Assembly (NCBI GenBank): GCA_029204225.1 | Contig: CM055102.1 | Location: forward strand, 27,320,922 to 27,384,921 | Direction of reading: 5' to 3' | DNA length: 64,000 bases | Source of the DNA: Diphasiastrum complanatum | Lineage: Eukaryota; Streptophyta; Lycopodiopsida; Lycopodiales; Lycopodiaceae | Translations under genes and position numbers: made by a program | The notes under the pieces: model-generated | Told to the model about the DNA's origin: nothing | The model's input: only the letters and a program-made list of their open reading frames with translations | Databases searched by the model: none | Shown: piece by piece, positions 44,526 to 56,279 of the stretch | Position numbering within the stretch: the stretch's first letter is position 1 | How the letters are laid out: the number at the start of each line of letters is the position of its first letter

Positions 44526-45568
44526 TTGACGATCGGGTTGCCCCGTTCACTGAGTGGATTGGTGAAGTGTAATGACATTTTGAGCATCTCATCAAGGGTG
44601 GTGGTTTCAGTGGATTGAATCTGGTATTTCCATTTGCCAGCATGCTTCCATAGAACATGGAAAGGGAGAGTGACATTGGCTTGCAGTAAATCCCCCAAGA
44701 TTTCAGTACCTTCAAGGGCTTTGCTTTCAAAAGGCTTGTGAGGTACTTTATGGGAGGTGGAAGCTTGTTGGTCGGCATTGCCAATTTGCTGGCGATATTA
44801 ATGATGCAGTTGAATTTCTTCAGATGGGTGAGGATAAACTATTGGGGTTGAGTCTTCACTTGGAGGGATAGCATGATGCTGAGTTTTGTTGGGTGCAAGT
44901 GTAGGGGCTTGTCATTGAGTTTGTGTCCGAGTCAAGACCCATGCCGGATGAGTTTCAACTAACAAAGTTTCTACTTGCACTGAACAGACAAGAGTAGCAG
45001 GTTTTGGATCATGATGGGCAATCCTTCACGTGATGTTCAATACCGCAGTTTCACAAGCTGGAGAAAAGCGGAGTTTATCTGGGCAGCGAATACTAGGATG
45101 TTTACCTACACAGAAAACATCCTTGTATTGTTGGGAGTTGATGCGCAGCAAATACAGTGTGGTTTGGATCGTACGTTTGGGCATTGGGGTCCACTGCTTG
45201 GGCACTAGGATTATATGTATAATAAACAACTGTCTCAGTGGGGTACTGCTGTTGAGTATGGTCTTGCACATAGTAGGTTGCTAGATCGATAGTATTGGGA
45301 TCAAGATAATGTACAGCTTGTTGTGGAGCAGGTTGGTTAACGACAAACTATTGACGTGGTGGTTGGTACTGATTTGGTGCAGTTGGTTGTGGCATAGGCT
45401 GTTGTTGTGGAGGGTAGCTGGAAAATGGTTTCGCAGTTGAGCGCATTAATTAGCAGTATGATGTTGTGAGCAGATTGGACACCAGACATTTTCTCTTGTT
45501 GGAAAATATTTCTCAGCAATTTGTTTCATGGTGGTTTGGAAATCGACAGTGAGTTTATCCATATGAGA
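44526..45568 (-). pseudogene. Gag to protease connecting region
   Basis: Broken minus frames (44526-44784, 45337-45519) with Gln/Pro-rich stretches and a Cys-His scrap near 45490 (a degenerate knuckle is possible but not convincing). It links gag to protease. Confidence 0.45.
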
Positions 45569-46242
45569 TTATTGAGCTTTTTGCCAGGTTTCCATTTGAT
45601 GTAGAAGTTCAGAAGATTGGGCAACATTTTCAGACTTCGGGTGATTAAGACGGTCGGGATTCTTAGATTTCTTTTCACGATGGTCTAAGTCATCGTCGGA
45701 ACCTTTGTCTTCTTCACAGATAGCATCAATCATTACATATTTAAGTTGATCATAAAGGTCAACTGGTTTTAGCTCTCGGCGGACGTTTTTAGGCAATCCC
45801 ACCAAGAATAATTTTATGGCCATTCGTTCAGTGATGTTTTCGTCAACGCATTCGACCTTGAGACGTTTAAAGCGCTCAATGTAGTTTTGAACAGACTCGT
45901 CACGACGCATTTTGATATGGGTAATTTGGATGAATGGGCTCTGAGTCAGTTTGGATGGTTTGAAACGCTTTATGAGGGCGTCTTTGAGAGTGGTCCAAGA
46001 AGCAAGATCAGGATTTTCGAGGTTAAGATACCGCTCTTTGTTGTTCCATAGAGTACCATGGGGAATAGGTGAAGCTTTTCAGTCTCAAAGGTATCTCCAT
46101 AGAAGTGGCATGCATTATCAAAGTCTTGGAAAAATCAGATTGGGTCAGATTCTCCATCATACTTTGGGACATCAATATGTGGAATTCTTCGTTCTAGTTG
46201 TGGAGCTGCCGGATTGAAAGATTCAGCACAGTCTCGAGACAT
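45569..46242 (-). pseudogene. Gypsy gag
   Basis: Start MSRDCAESFNP at 46242. An IPHIDVPKYDGESDP block is followed by frame changes and the frame 45569-45910 with RRDESVQNYIERFKRLKVEC and MAIKLFLVGLPKNVRRELK, the standard retrotransposon gag fold, then a charged tail. A stop interrupts near 46140. Confidence 0.8.
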
Positions 46243-47419
46243 GATGCAATATGAGGAATAGAGTAATAGTAGGGCAGTACTGTACTTGGCCAAAAGTAAA
46301 AAAGAGCAGTTTTCTTGCAGAATGGAGAAGTTTGGGTAAAAATTGAACTTTTGTGCAGTAATAGAATTTGTGGATAGTGAGATGAATCCAATGCAGTACT
46401 CGCGAATTCTGACAAGGAGTGCTTTATGTCAAAATATTGATTTTTTTTTTTATGTTTTTTTGGAAAATTTTTATGGATAGAATTCGCAGAGGGTATAGAG
46501 AAATCGTTCTCATTGTGGGCAATTTTGTCGTATGACTGGCGATTTCTGATACTGAGGTTTTGCTGACAAACAAGGAAAATAGTGAAAAAGGTGATTTTTT
46601 GACAGAAAACAGGCAAAATCTGTGAGATAGAATTCGCGGAGCTGCTGGAGGGTTGATCTTTGATAGATCTAGCCTCATTGAAGCCGACAAATTTTAAGAC
46701 CAAGATTTGACTGGAAAACAGTGGATTTTGATAGTATATCAGGGTGTTTTCACAGATTCTGGACAGGGTCAAAATTCGTGGAGGTGATAAAATGGAAGGT
46801 TAGGGTCTGTTATGGCTGTAGACAGACCGACGAATTTTGATATACCTGTTTGGTTGAAAAAAAATGTCACTTGGGTCACTTCTTTCAAAGAAAATGCCCA
46901 AGTTGACACTTTGTTGTTTCTCCCCTGGTTTGATAGGTTGCTCTGCAGCCCGTTGAGGACTTGGAGAGAAGTCTCATGCTGTGGTTTGAAGACAAGTGCG
47001 CTTTTTCGAAAAAAATATGAAAAAGCCAACACTGTTGCAAAAAGTTGAATTTTATGAACTATACTAAAGTGTCGCTTTTTGAGAAAAGCCGACACTATGT
47101 AAAAGATAGTTCATTTCTGCAGACTGTAGCGACACTTAGAGTATTTCTGCAGACTGTTGCGACACTTAGTGTATTTCTGCAAATTGTTGAAAAAGTAATG
47201 TAAATCTGCAGACTTGTTCTAAATGCTAGTTCTTGGAAGTCCTTGAAGACGACCAAGTCTTCAATGACTTCAAGAACTTAACATCTGAACTTGACATTAT
47301 GACAGGATTGGTTACCCTTTGTTGGAGATCAGCCGGAAGTCCGTTGTAGACGTTCTTCAAATAATTTGGCTATCTAAGTTGTGATTCCAAGGAGACAACT
47401 GCGGGCTTAATTTCCAACA
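46243..47419. other. Gypsy leader and left LTR of copia B
   Basis: The left part should be the untranslated leader of the minus-strand gypsy element; no primer site is visible. The right part, ending ...TTTCCAACA at 47419, is the 3' LTR of copia B (outer boundary not fixed). Confidence 0.5.
47113..47202. repeat. 30-bp tandem repeat in copia B LTR
   Basis: Units at 47113, 47143 and 47173, of the type ATTTCTGCAGACTGTTGCGA followed by CACTTAGTGT; the third is diverged. Confidence 0.85.
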
Positions 47420-47428
47420 GTCCTCCTT
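47420..47428 (-). other. Polypurine tract of copia B
   Basis: AAGGAGGAC on the minus strand adjacent to TGTTGGAAATTAAGCC. Confidence 0.75.
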
Positions 47429-47432
47429 AAAG

Positions 47433-48634
47433 TCACGGTTGGTGCCTTTGTATCTTCGTCAAGTTCAGCATGTTGAAGAACTTCTGATGCTTGATCCTAG
47501 GAAGTGCTTTGGTGAAGATGTCTACGACTATTTTTGTTGTGGAGAAGTATTGAAGGATCACTTGCCCTGAGAAGACTTTCTCCCGAATGAAATGATACTG
47601 AATTTCTATGTGCTTGGATTTGCCATGAAATCTACATAACATAAAATGTGATTTAGATTTCCCTGAATATATCTCATCACTTTCTTTAATGCTATCCAAT
47701 GAGAGATCCTAGGACTAGACATGAATTGACTTAACATGCTTACAATGTATGTTAAATATGGTCTAGTACACAACATTGCATACATCAAAGATCCTATTAG
47801 TGAATGATAAGGGTACTTCGCTATGTCGAGTTCTTCACTATCAGAATCAACACAAGTAGGTTTAGTCAATAGTATACTTGGATCCATTGGAGTATCAATT
47901 GGTCTGCAATTAGACATATGAAATTTTTTAAAAATGCCTTTTAGATATGTGTGTTGGCTAAGATAGATCTTCTTCTGAAGTCTATTTCTAGTAATGTGAA
48001 TTCCTAGCAAAAAATGGACAGCTCCTAAATCAGTCATGTCAAATTTCTTTGACAGATCACTCTTAGTAGTGTGCAGAAGAGAAGTGTCGTTAAAAAAAAT
48101 AAACGCATCATCTACGTAAAGAGCTATGTGAACTAAAGTGGTGCGTATATGCTTTGAATAAACATTACAGTCAACTGAATTGTTTGCAAATCCCAATTGA
48201 ATGAGATAGGAGTTGATTCTATCAAACCATGCTCTTGAGGCCTGTTTTAGACCGTAGATTGCTTTGTGCATCTTGCACACTTTGTGCTCTTGGCCTTTGA
48301 CTTCGAATCCTTACGCTTGGAAGGTGTATAACTCATCTTCGACATTGCCATTGAGAAATGTTGTCTTGACATCCATTTGATGCATTTCATGGTCTTTCAT
48401 GGCTGCTAACGCAATTAGAGTCTTGATTGACTGCATTTTGATGACATGACTGAAATTTTTTTGATATCCTTTAGCCACCACCCGTGCTTTCCATTTAACA
48501 ATGGAAGCATAAGAGTTGATCTTCTTCTTGAAGATCCACTTGTTGTCGATAACTCTCTTGTGAGAGGGAAAGTCGACCAGTGTCCAGGTCTGGTTCGTCA
48601 AAAGTTCGCTTTTCATAGCTTCTTGCCACTTCAC
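47433..48634 (-). pseudogene. Copia B RT with remnant RNase H
   Basis: The N-terminal part (48311-48634) has WTLVDFPSHKR and MDVKTTFLNGNVEDELY. The next frame (47606-48280) has MHKAIYGLKQASRAWFDR, the catalytic YVDD in IALYVDDAFIF, and SLIGSLMYAMLCTRP. RNase H is mostly deleted: the sequence jumps from the end of the RT region to KHIEIQYHFIREKV and DIFTKALPR. A frameshift near 48300 separates the two RT halves. Confidence 0.83.
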
Positions 48635-48669
48635 AGCATCCTTGGAGTTAATTGCTTCGGCTAGGCTTT

Positions 48670-49900
48670 CTAGTTCTTCTGATGAAGTCCAGAATGATTG
48701 AGGTGTACCGTGAGGACGTTTGGTTGACCAAGATGTGATGATGCTTCTTCTTGAATTTCTCCAGATCTGTTTGAGCTAGCTTGGTCTAGTCTGATGACAG
48801 GTACTGTCGGCTGCTCGGCTTCTGTAGCTGTAGCTGCAGGTTCTATAGAAGGAACATCATCGTTGGAAGAATCCATGCTACATAAAATAGATGAAATGAT
48901 ATAGCATCGTTTATCGATGGTTGTTTAAAATCATAGTATATATGTTCTTGAAATATTACATCCCTAGAGACAAATACTACATTGGTGGATGGATCGTAAA
49001 CTTTATAAGCTTTATGTTCATCAGGATAGCCAATGAAAATATATTTATTTGTCTTATGATCCAGCTTCTTCCTAAGCTGTTTAGGAATGTAAACAAAACA
49101 TATACAACCAAAAATTTTTAAATGGCTGACACTAGGCTTGTGTCCATGCCAAACTTCATAAGGAGTTTTATTGTTGACGGCTTTGGTGCTGGATCTGTTC
49201 TGTAAGTAACAAGCTGTGGTAGTAGCTTCTGTCCAGAACTTCGCAGGTAGATGTGATTGATGTAGCATGGATCTGGATGAGTTGAGAAGAGTTCGGTTCT
49301 TCCTTTCTGCAATCCCGTTTTGTTGAGGTGAATAGGAAGTGGTGAACTGTCTTCTAATACCATGTTCAGCCATGTAGTCAGACATGTCGTTAGAGAGGTA
49401 TTCGTTGCCACCATCAGTTTGGAGTGCTTTCACTTTTGTAGACATTTGTGTCTCAGCCATGGCCTTGAATCTCTTGAAGCATTCAAAGGCTTCAAATTCG
49501 TGCTTAATGAACAAGACTGTAGACCATCTAGAATAATCATCTATGAAAGTGATAATATAGATTGCATATCCTAAGGGCGGAGTTGGCATTGGACCACAAA
49601 GATCGCTATGTACAAGATCCAATACATGTTTTGTTTTGATGGAATGTGATTTGGGAAACTTGCTTCTAGAGTGCTTCCCATAGATTCATGATTCACAAAA
49701 GAAAGATTTGCTATCCAATAAAGAAGAGAAATACAATCCATCAACTAAATTATTACAACGCATATAAGAAAGTGATCTTGTATTCACGTGTCCAAATCAA
49801 CTATGCCATAGAATAACATTATCGTTTACATTTTCATGGGAGATACTAGCTAATGCAACTGAAAGAGGAGGAGTGTGAAGAATTGTCAAAAATTGACAAA
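48670..49900 (-). pseudogene. Copia B integrase
   Basis: The 259-residue frame 48843-49622 is a nearly full core: LVHSDLCGPMPT (first Asp), ALQTDGGNEYLSND (second Asp), SPQQNGIAERKNRTL (Glu), then the VWHGHKPSVSHLKIFGC end and VYDPSTNVVFVSRDVIF. 48670-48876 is the acidic linker to RT. The N-terminal zinc-binding region (49623-49900) is present with stops (VILWH, FGHVN). Element N inserted just upstream of it. Confidence 0.83.
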
Positions 49901-49930
49901 TCTAGCTTGATCAAAGACCATGTAGAACAT

Positions 49931-50487
49931 TGTAAATATTGTGTATAATTGGGTTCCACACATGTAAGGCCAAGATGCCACGTGGCAACCCACTCCTAAT
50001 TTAGGTTAGGTCAAGTCAAGAGAGTTGGCCATGTCTATTTGGTGGTCATCCCTACTTTATAGGACCTACACCTAAGTTTAAGGTGAAATTTTGACCAACT
50101 AGCTATCTACCAAGCATAACTCTAGGATCTAGGCTAGAGTTTCATTTTAGATAGGAGAGTGAGTTAACTTCCTTATTACATGCTGGAAATCCACCTAAGT
50201 TCAATAAGGAAGTCGAATTTGCTATGTATTCCCTCTCTCCATAGTGAGAAGATAGAAAATTTTTGGAGCTCATTGGCAATCTCAAGCTAGTTCACTATGT
50301 ACACTGAGTTTTTGTGATCCAAATGAAACCAAATCAATTTCTACTTGTTTCTCAGGTTGAAGGCCATACTACAGCCTGTAGTACTTTTTTGTGTCTAGTT
50401 TTTTGATAGATTGTTAAGCAAGCATCCAATCACTCCGGTGGATCTTTTGTAAATCCATTTATGGTCCTAAAGTACAGCACTTTCACA
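49931..50487 (+). repeat. 5' LTR of element N
   Basis: 557 bp, TGTAAATATTG to TTTCACA. It carries a G-box palindrome GCCACGTGGC at 49977-49986. Compared with the 3' LTR it lacks an 85-bp block. Confidence 0.88.
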
Positions 50488-50500
50488 TGATATCAGAGCC
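50488..50500 (+). other. Primer-binding site of element N
   Basis: TGATATCAGAGCC, one base from the standard initiator-Met site TGGTATCAGAGCC, directly after the LTR. Confidence 0.85.
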
Positions 50501-50916
50501 AAGTACAAGAGCATAAGCCATTGATCTAATGCAAATCCATTTTTAGCAAGTTTTGGTGTTAAAACTAGTATTGAGAGGGCAAGCTAGAATCTTGATTTTG
50601 GTGAGGAGATTTGATCCCAAACTTGGTAGGGGTCCAAATCCGCCACATGTGTGGGCAACTCTGAACCTGCATTAATGCATGGCATTCATTTGATCCAAAG
50701 AAATTCAATTTGTGAGCTTTTGATGTAATTTTTGGTGGAAATCTTAGGATAAGCTACCAAGATTGAGTGCCATTGATTAGATTTGACATAGGATCATGAA
50801 GTCAAATTAATCTAGGCTGAAATCAGGTCCTCTAAACTTGTTTTACAGGTCTTGAAAGTACATCAAAAAGTGTGAGGGAGATTTAGTCATGTTATTGTCC
50901 AAAAATAGCCAAAATT

Positions 50917-51262
50917 GACAAGATTTGATTGTAAGTACATTTCACAACATCTTATCTTCATTCCAACTTTGTGAGGGAGTGCTAGAACTGAGATTATAAG
51001 TCCATTTGTTGGATTAGAAATCTAATTTGAGTGAAAAACTACAAGAGAGAGGCCTTAGTGAGTTTTTAGAGACAATCAAATTCATTTCTTGGCAAGATTT
51101 GTTTGAAAGTAGTTTTCACTTCATCTTATCTTTATTCCAGCTTTGTGAGGGAGTGATAGAACTGTGATTATAAGTCCATTTGTTGGATTAGAAATTAAAT
51201 TTGAGTGAAACACCGCAAGTGTGAGACCTTTGTGAGTTTCAAGTTCAATCAAATCTATTTCT
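50917..51262 (+). repeat. 174-bp tandem duplication in element N leader
   Basis: Two copies (50917-51090 and 51091-51262) sharing TTTGTGAGGGAGTG and TAAGTCCATTTGTTGGATTA blocks. The remainder of 50501-51285 is non-coding leader. Confidence 0.85.
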
Positions 51263-51285
51263 TGTTTGTAGAAGTCACTAGTAAG

Positions 51286-52264
51286 ATGGGATATGCTGGA
51301 GCATACCTTCTAGAAGCTAGTGAGAGATTGAATTCTACAAATTATGCTATTTGGAAGGTTAGGATGGAGTCACTCTTGGTGCTCCAAGATCTTTAAAGAT
51401 GAAGATGAACCTCTAGGTGCACAGGAGTTAGCTAGATACAAGAAGAGATCTAGGCTTGCACTTCATTGTGTGAAGATGAATGTGAGCAATGATTTGTTGA
51501 GAGAAGTATCAGCATGTACTAGTGCTAAAGAGGCTTGGGAGTCTTTAAAATCAATCTACAAATCTAGCAACACTTCTAGAGTTCTTATGCTTAGAAATCA
51601 GAATTTGCAAAGCATGAGGAGAAGTGAGGAGAGTGCACATGATTATGTACTCAGAATCGAGTCTCTAAATAGGGAGTTGGCTTCCATTGGAGAGAAGATT
51701 CATGATGGAGAGCTTGGACAAATTTTTCTTAATGGTCTTCTTTTCTTGAGAAGACACCATCAAGACTTTGCAAATTTGGTCCAAAGTTTTGCCATCCAAG
51801 ACACTTTGCCAACTATAGAAAAACTTTATTGTGTATTAGTGGCTGAAGAGTGTAGGATGCTCCATGCAAAATCTAGGATGAGCTCCTTGTCTTTGCATAA
51901 TGGTGATGAGAAAGCCAATTTCTCATTCAAGGGCAAAAAGAAGACCAATGGAAAGAAAAAGCATCCAAAGGAGGCCAAAGAAGAGGATGATGCATCAAGC
52001 TCAAAGGACAAGTCAAAGCAAAAATGCTTCTTTTGTGGAAAGAAGGGGCATTATGCATCTGAATGCTACAAGAGGCTAAGAGCACAAGTGGAGGAGGACA
52101 AACAAGGAAACCTTGCAAAGGAGGAGGAGGAGGATGAAGTAGATGTATTCTTGATGGCATCTACATCCTCACCAACAAGCAATAGCAATTCAGGAGACAA
52201 TTGGTGGATCGACAGTGGGGCTAGCTCCCACATGTCTTGTGAAAAGGACTTTTTCTCAACCTAA
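51286..52264 (+). pseudogene. Element N gag and protease
   Basis: ATG 51286 opens MGYAGAYLLEASERLNSTN; a stop at 51394 and a frame change lead into a 306-residue frame with the gag domain (RLALHCVKMNVSNDLL, AWESLKSIYKSSNTSRVLM), an intact zinc knuckle C-x2-C-x4-H-x4-C (CFFCGKKGHYASEC), an acidic stretch and the protease active site WWIDSGASSHM. A stop at 52262 follows. It closely parallels copia C gag at 62020-62789, so N belongs to that family. Confidence 0.85.
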
Positions 52265-52345
52265 CACTCTTTCAATGCTTCTAAAAAGTTTGTCTTTACT
52301 GCAAATGATGAAGAGTGTAGGATAGATGGTGTTGGCACCATCTCT

Positions 52346-53437
52346 TTGTGTCTAGAATCCTCAAAATGCATGGATCTAGAAAATGTCCTTTATGTACCAT
52401 CAATCACCAAGAATATGCTTAGTGTTGGTCTATTCTTAGAAAGTGGTTTGGATGTCCACTTTAAGCATAGTGTTTGCTTCATCTTGAAGAATGATGTTTG
52501 CATTGCAAAGGGATTTAAACATGGAAGATTGTTTAAGTTGGAAGCTAGTGTTGCATTTGAGTGGGTGAGCTTGGCAAATGAGAAGATCACTCAAGAGGAG
52601 ATCTTGGCGAAGTGTGATCTTGCTTGCATTGAGGAGGAGCATCAAAAGGAGGAAGATCTTGAGGATCAGCCTCAAAGCATGAGAGTTCCAAGGGAGTCCT
52701 CAATGACAATGGTCAAGTCATCAAATTGCATGCAAATTGTCCATTCAAGTGTGCATCTTGCAAGGGTGGTGAGCATTGGAGAGTCTACTATCTTTGAATA
52801 CTTTTTGGAAAGTATTAGTAGACATGAGGTGACTTGTTTCTTACCTTTAAGATCTATGGTATTTAGTACTCTTTATGACAAGACAATGAAATTAGATGCT
52901 ACATCTGTTGTTGATAAAACAATTTCATTGGATAACTATTTTTGTAATAGTTTGAATAGAGTTATAGAAGATGAAATATCATTTGTATTGGAAATCTTTG
53001 GGTCCACATGCTTTGAGCATGATCATTCCAATGTAAGGACCAAAGATTATCCTATTTCAATGATAGGAATAATGGTAGTGTTTTGCTCTTCAAGTAGAGA
53101 TTGTAGAATCTATTTGTTTTCCATCAAACAAGTTGTCAATGGTGGAAATGTGATCTTTCAAAAGTGGAAGAATTGTAAACTTGAAGAAGCACCTTTGGAT
53201 CAACACCTTATTCAATTCATTGTTGGTTTGGAGTCAAGTCAAGTGGAGGAGCAAGCTCAAGACCCAAGGACTCCAAGAAGGACCTTGAGTATCAAGATGG
53301 AGCCATTGAGGCTCAATCATATGGATCAAGCAAGGCAAACAGTCTTTGACAACAATGTGTATGCACTTAATAGTTTAATTGATGTATCTTCAAGTGCACA
53401 AAATGCCTTGGAATCCATGGCTTGGCATGATGTATAG
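52346..53437 (+). CDS. Element N ORF with unknown segment in place of integrase
   Basis: 363 codons without a stop. Residues 1-80 are the protease to integrase linker (CLESSKCMDLENVLYVP, ITKNMLSVG, GRLFKLE), matching copia C. Residues 296-363 match the integrase to RT linker (DPRTPRRTLSIKMEPLRL and the AWHDV end, compare VWRDAM). Residues 81 to about 295 match neither integrase nor any domain I know: no HHCC, no D,D,E. This part is acidic first (EEEHQKEEDLEDQPQ), then hydrophobic and Ser/Cys-rich, and remains open although the rest of the element is damaged. The frame upstream stays open back to 52267 but the gag stop separates them. It could be captured host sequence or an old non-autonomous gene. 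Confidence 0.6.
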   Translation: MCLESSKCMDLENVLYVPSITKNMLSVGLFLESGLDVHFKHSVCFILKNDVCIAKGFKHGRLFKLEASVAFEWVSLANEKITQEEILAKCDLACIEEEHQKEEDLEDQPQSMRVPRESSMTMVKSSNCMQIVHSSVHLARVVSIGESTIFEYFLESISRHEVTCFLPLRSMVFSTLYDKTMKLDATSVVDKTISLDNYFCNSLNRVIEDEISFVLEIFGSTCFEHDHSNVRTKDYPISMIGIMVVFCSSSRDCRIYLFSIKQVVNGGNVIFQKWKNCKLEEAPLDQHLIQFIVGLESSQVEEQAQDPRTPRRTLSIKMEPLRLNHMDQARQTVFDNNVYALNSLIDVSSSAQNALESMAWHDV

Positions 53438-53614
53438 TTTTTGAAGTGTGCTACATGACACATTTATGAAACATCTTGTAAGAGATCCTTTAAGAGGTGA
53501 TCCAACATAAATTCCAAAGAGAGATACAAAATTGGATTGAATCTCCACAAAGCATAAATAATTTATCTCTCTAATCCAACTCAAAGCATCAATGACACAA
53601 TTTTGACTCTCTCT

Positions 53615-54257
53615 TGTAAATATTGTGTGTAATTGGGTTTCACACATGTGAGGCCAAGATGCCACGTGGCAACCCACTCCTAATGTAGGTTAGGTCAAGT
53701 CAAGAGAGTTGGTCATGTCTATTTGGTGGTCATCCCTACTTTATGGGACCTACCCTAAGTTTAAGGTGAAAATTTGACCAACTAGCTACCTACCAAGCAT
53801 AACTCTAGGATCTAGGCTAGGGTTTCATTTTAGGTCAAGGAGAGTGAGTTAAATTCCTTATTAAATGCTGGAAATCCACCTAACTTCAAGAAGGAAGTCG
53901 AATTTGCTATGTATTCCCTCTCTCCATAGTGAGAAGATAGAAAATATTCGGAGCTCATTGGAAATCTCAAGCTAATTCACTATGTACACTGAGTTTTTGT
54001 GATCCAAATGAAACCAAATCAATTTATACTTGTTGCTTAGGTTGAAGGCCGTACTACAGCCTATAGTACACGCGTGTGAGCGCGGATTTCAATGTTTATC
54101 AATGCTTTTGATTGTTAATGCTTGTTGTTTGTCAAATTGCCAATCTAGATCAACTTTTTTGTGTCTAGTTTTTTGATAGATTGTTAAGCAAGCATCCAAT
54201 CACTCTTGTGGATCTTTTGTAGATCCATTTATGGTCCTAAAGTACAGTACTTTCATA
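53615..54257 (+). repeat. 3' LTR of element N
   Basis: 643 bp matching the 5' LTR, ending TTTCATA (CA changed to TA), with the G-box at 53661-53670 and an additional 85-bp block at 54070-54154 containing ACGCGTGTGAGCGCGG. No clear purine tract precedes it. Confidence 0.88.
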
Positions 54258-54640
54258 GAGAGTATGTAAAGATTTTCAACTCTAGTGCATGAGTAGTATC
54301 TTTCTCGGATATTGTACACTGCTCAAATGAGAAAGTAACAGTGTAGCCCTCATCAGTTATCTTAGAGACTGATAAAAGGTTCTTTGATAGCTAAGGAACG
54401 TGAAGGACATTGGAAACACAAATAGATAGATTGTTGCTGAATGTAATCTTGACTGTCCCTTTGCCTTCAACGCGTATGGTGCTGGAATCTCCGAGGTAGA
54501 TGAATTGATCTTTGTTGTAAGCTGCATACTCCGTAAATCATTCCTTGCGAGAGGTCATGTGTTGGGTAGCGCCGCTATCCAGGTATCAACTATCACAGTC
54601 TTCATTGCTACTGTTGTAAGCCATTAACAAGTGTGTATCT
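54258..54640 (-). pseudogene. Copia B protease
   Basis: The minus strand shows YLDSGATQHMTSRKE with the D-S-G active site at 54571-54579. A stop codon lies just before it. Downstream the linker is decayed and cut by element N. Confidence 0.75.
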
Positions 54641-54723
54641 TGTTTCTTGAATTCTGTTGCGTTGGAGGAGTCTGGCTGTTGTTGCTGCTATTGCTTCTTT
54701 GCCTCGTTGTAGATGCAGATGCA

Positions 54724-55480
54724 ACACTTCTTGATGTCATGATTGGCTCTTTTGAAATATCTGCAGAAAAGCTTCTTGCGTGATCCACCATGCTCACCTT
54801 GAGTGTGAGGCTTCTGTTGTTGCTATTGCACTTTGCCTTTGGAATAGTCTTTCTTTTTGGTGTACGGGGCCATGGATTTGTCTTTGATGGACAGGCCGCT
54901 GGCCTTTCTCCGCATTTATTCTTGAAGAAGATGACCGATCACCTTTTGAAGATGAGGACGGGTTATGTGGAGATCATCACCACAAAGTGTTCATATGAAT
55001 TTGGAAGAGAAGAAAGCAAGGTCATAACGGCATCATCATCTTGAATAGCACACCCTACAGCTGATAACTGATCCATTAAATATTCGAAGTTGTTGATGTG
55101 AGAAGTGATGATAGTAGAATCAGACATGCTAAGAGTAAAGAACTTCCTTCTAAGATGTAATCTAGTGGTTACATCATGAGTCTCATAGAGATTTGATAAC
55201 AAATCTAATGCATCCTTAGAGGTTTTGCATGTGATAACGTGGGATATTTGGGAGTCGGCCAGATTGAGTGTGATACATGCTAAGGCCTTTTGATCTTTGA
55301 TCTTCCATGCCTTTTCTTGATCACCAACTCTTGGTTTCAGGTCAACACCTTCTACTACATCCCAAAGATATTTATCTATCAGCATCATCCGGAGTTTTAA
55401 CTTCTAGATGTAGAAGTTAGAACCATTGAACTTGTCAATGATTCTAGCCTCGTTGGATAATGACGAAGAATTACATTTGT
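54724..55480 (-). pseudogene. Copia B gag
   Basis: A frame from about 55480 (NEARIIDKFNGSNFYI) with one stop leads into the 141-residue gag piece 54963-55388: MMLIDKYLWDVVEGV, ALACITLNLADSQI, DALDLLSNLYETHDVTTRL and the HINNFEYLMDQL block. The zinc knuckle at 54724-54765 has lost its second Cys (CRYF instead of CRYC, then H and C). Confidence 0.8.
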
Positions 55481-55599
55481 TGATGACTAGTTAATCATCT
55501 AGTTTATTACATAATATATTTTTCACTAAGTAATAACCAGAAATTTGATCCTTGTGGGGAATGATATCTTTTATATTGCACAAAACATAGAAAATCGAG

Positions 55600-56271
55600 T
55601 TCAATGAGTTACGACACGTGCAGAGAAAGAAACTGGTAAAATGATCAAAGCCCTGAGGTCCAACAATGGTGGAGGCTATATCTATCTCTATTGAATTCAA
55701 GGAGTACTGCCAAAGCCAAGACATTGAACAACATTTCATCACTCCCTATTCGCCCCAGTCTAACGGCTTAGTCGAGAGGAAGAATTGTACCCTGGTCAAG
55801 TCAGCTAAATGTATGCTGGCACAGACATCATTTCCAAAGAGTTTTTCTGGCCTAAAGCTGTCTCCACTGTAGCTTACATCCAGAACAAATGTTCTTGACT
55901 AAGTCCCTCTTAGGCAAAACACCCCATGAGGTTTGGATAGGATCCAAACCTTCAATGAAGAACCTACGAGGATTCGGTGCATCGCCTACGCGCAAATCCC
56001 GAAGGAGACAAGGAAGAAATTTGACTTCCAAAGTCTAAAGACCATCTTGATCGGTTATACTTCCTTCGACAATACCTATAAGTTGTACAACTCCGATACT
56101 CAACAGATTTTATTCAACAAGGATACTGTTTTTATCGAGAATCAGTTCATCGACTTCGATGGAAAAGGTAAAGTTCCATGTGAACAAGAACCAAACATGG
56201 TCATGATTGGTCAAACCTCCTGCCGGCAACAATCTTATCGATTGAAAATGGGTCTTCAAGATCAAGTATAA
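55600..56271 (+). pseudogene. Copia D integrase, C-terminal part
   Basis: It starts near ALRSNNGGGYI, where the second catalytic Asp region (usually D-N-G-G-E-Y) reads SNNGGGY, so the Asp is lost. The Glu block follows intact as HFITPYSPQSNGLVERKN. After a frame change, 55933-56271 continues with IAYAQIPKETRKKFDFQ and YKLYNSDTQQILFNKDTVF. The first Asp block is absent. Confidence 0.78.
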
Positions 56272-56279
56272 AGCTGACG

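Larger units (their letters stand above)
37253..46242 (-). mobile_element. Ty3/gypsy element with extra 3' ORF
   Basis: Minus-strand order: gag (46242-45569), protease (about 44525), a scrap of RT, RNase H, integrase without chromodomain, then a long extra ORF, a purine tract at 37253-37266 and an LTR starting TGTTAGGAGAGA at 37252. Integrase after RNase H is the gypsy order. The RT core and integrase core are missing through deletion, and 42367-43448 is an unrelated insert or LTR-like block. The 5' LTR was not identified. Confidence 0.75.
49931..54257 (+). mobile_element. Copia-like element N, non-autonomous, with unknown ORF
   Basis: A 4.3-kb plus-strand element inserted in copia B: LTRs at 49931-50487 and 53615-54257, primer site, leader, gag and protease homologous to copia C, then a 363-codon frame in which the integrase region is replaced by unrecognised sequence. 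There is no RT or RNase H. No target duplication is visible. Confidence 0.85.
47420..55480 (-). mobile_element. Ty1/copia retrotransposon B, interrupted by element N
   Basis: Minus-strand copia element: RNase H end, RT, integrase (47433-49900), then after the inserted element N (49931-54257) protease, zinc knuckle and gag (54258-55480). Its 3' LTR lies left of 47420. The 5' LTR and leader are absent, replaced by copia D sequence from about 55600. Confidence 0.8.
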
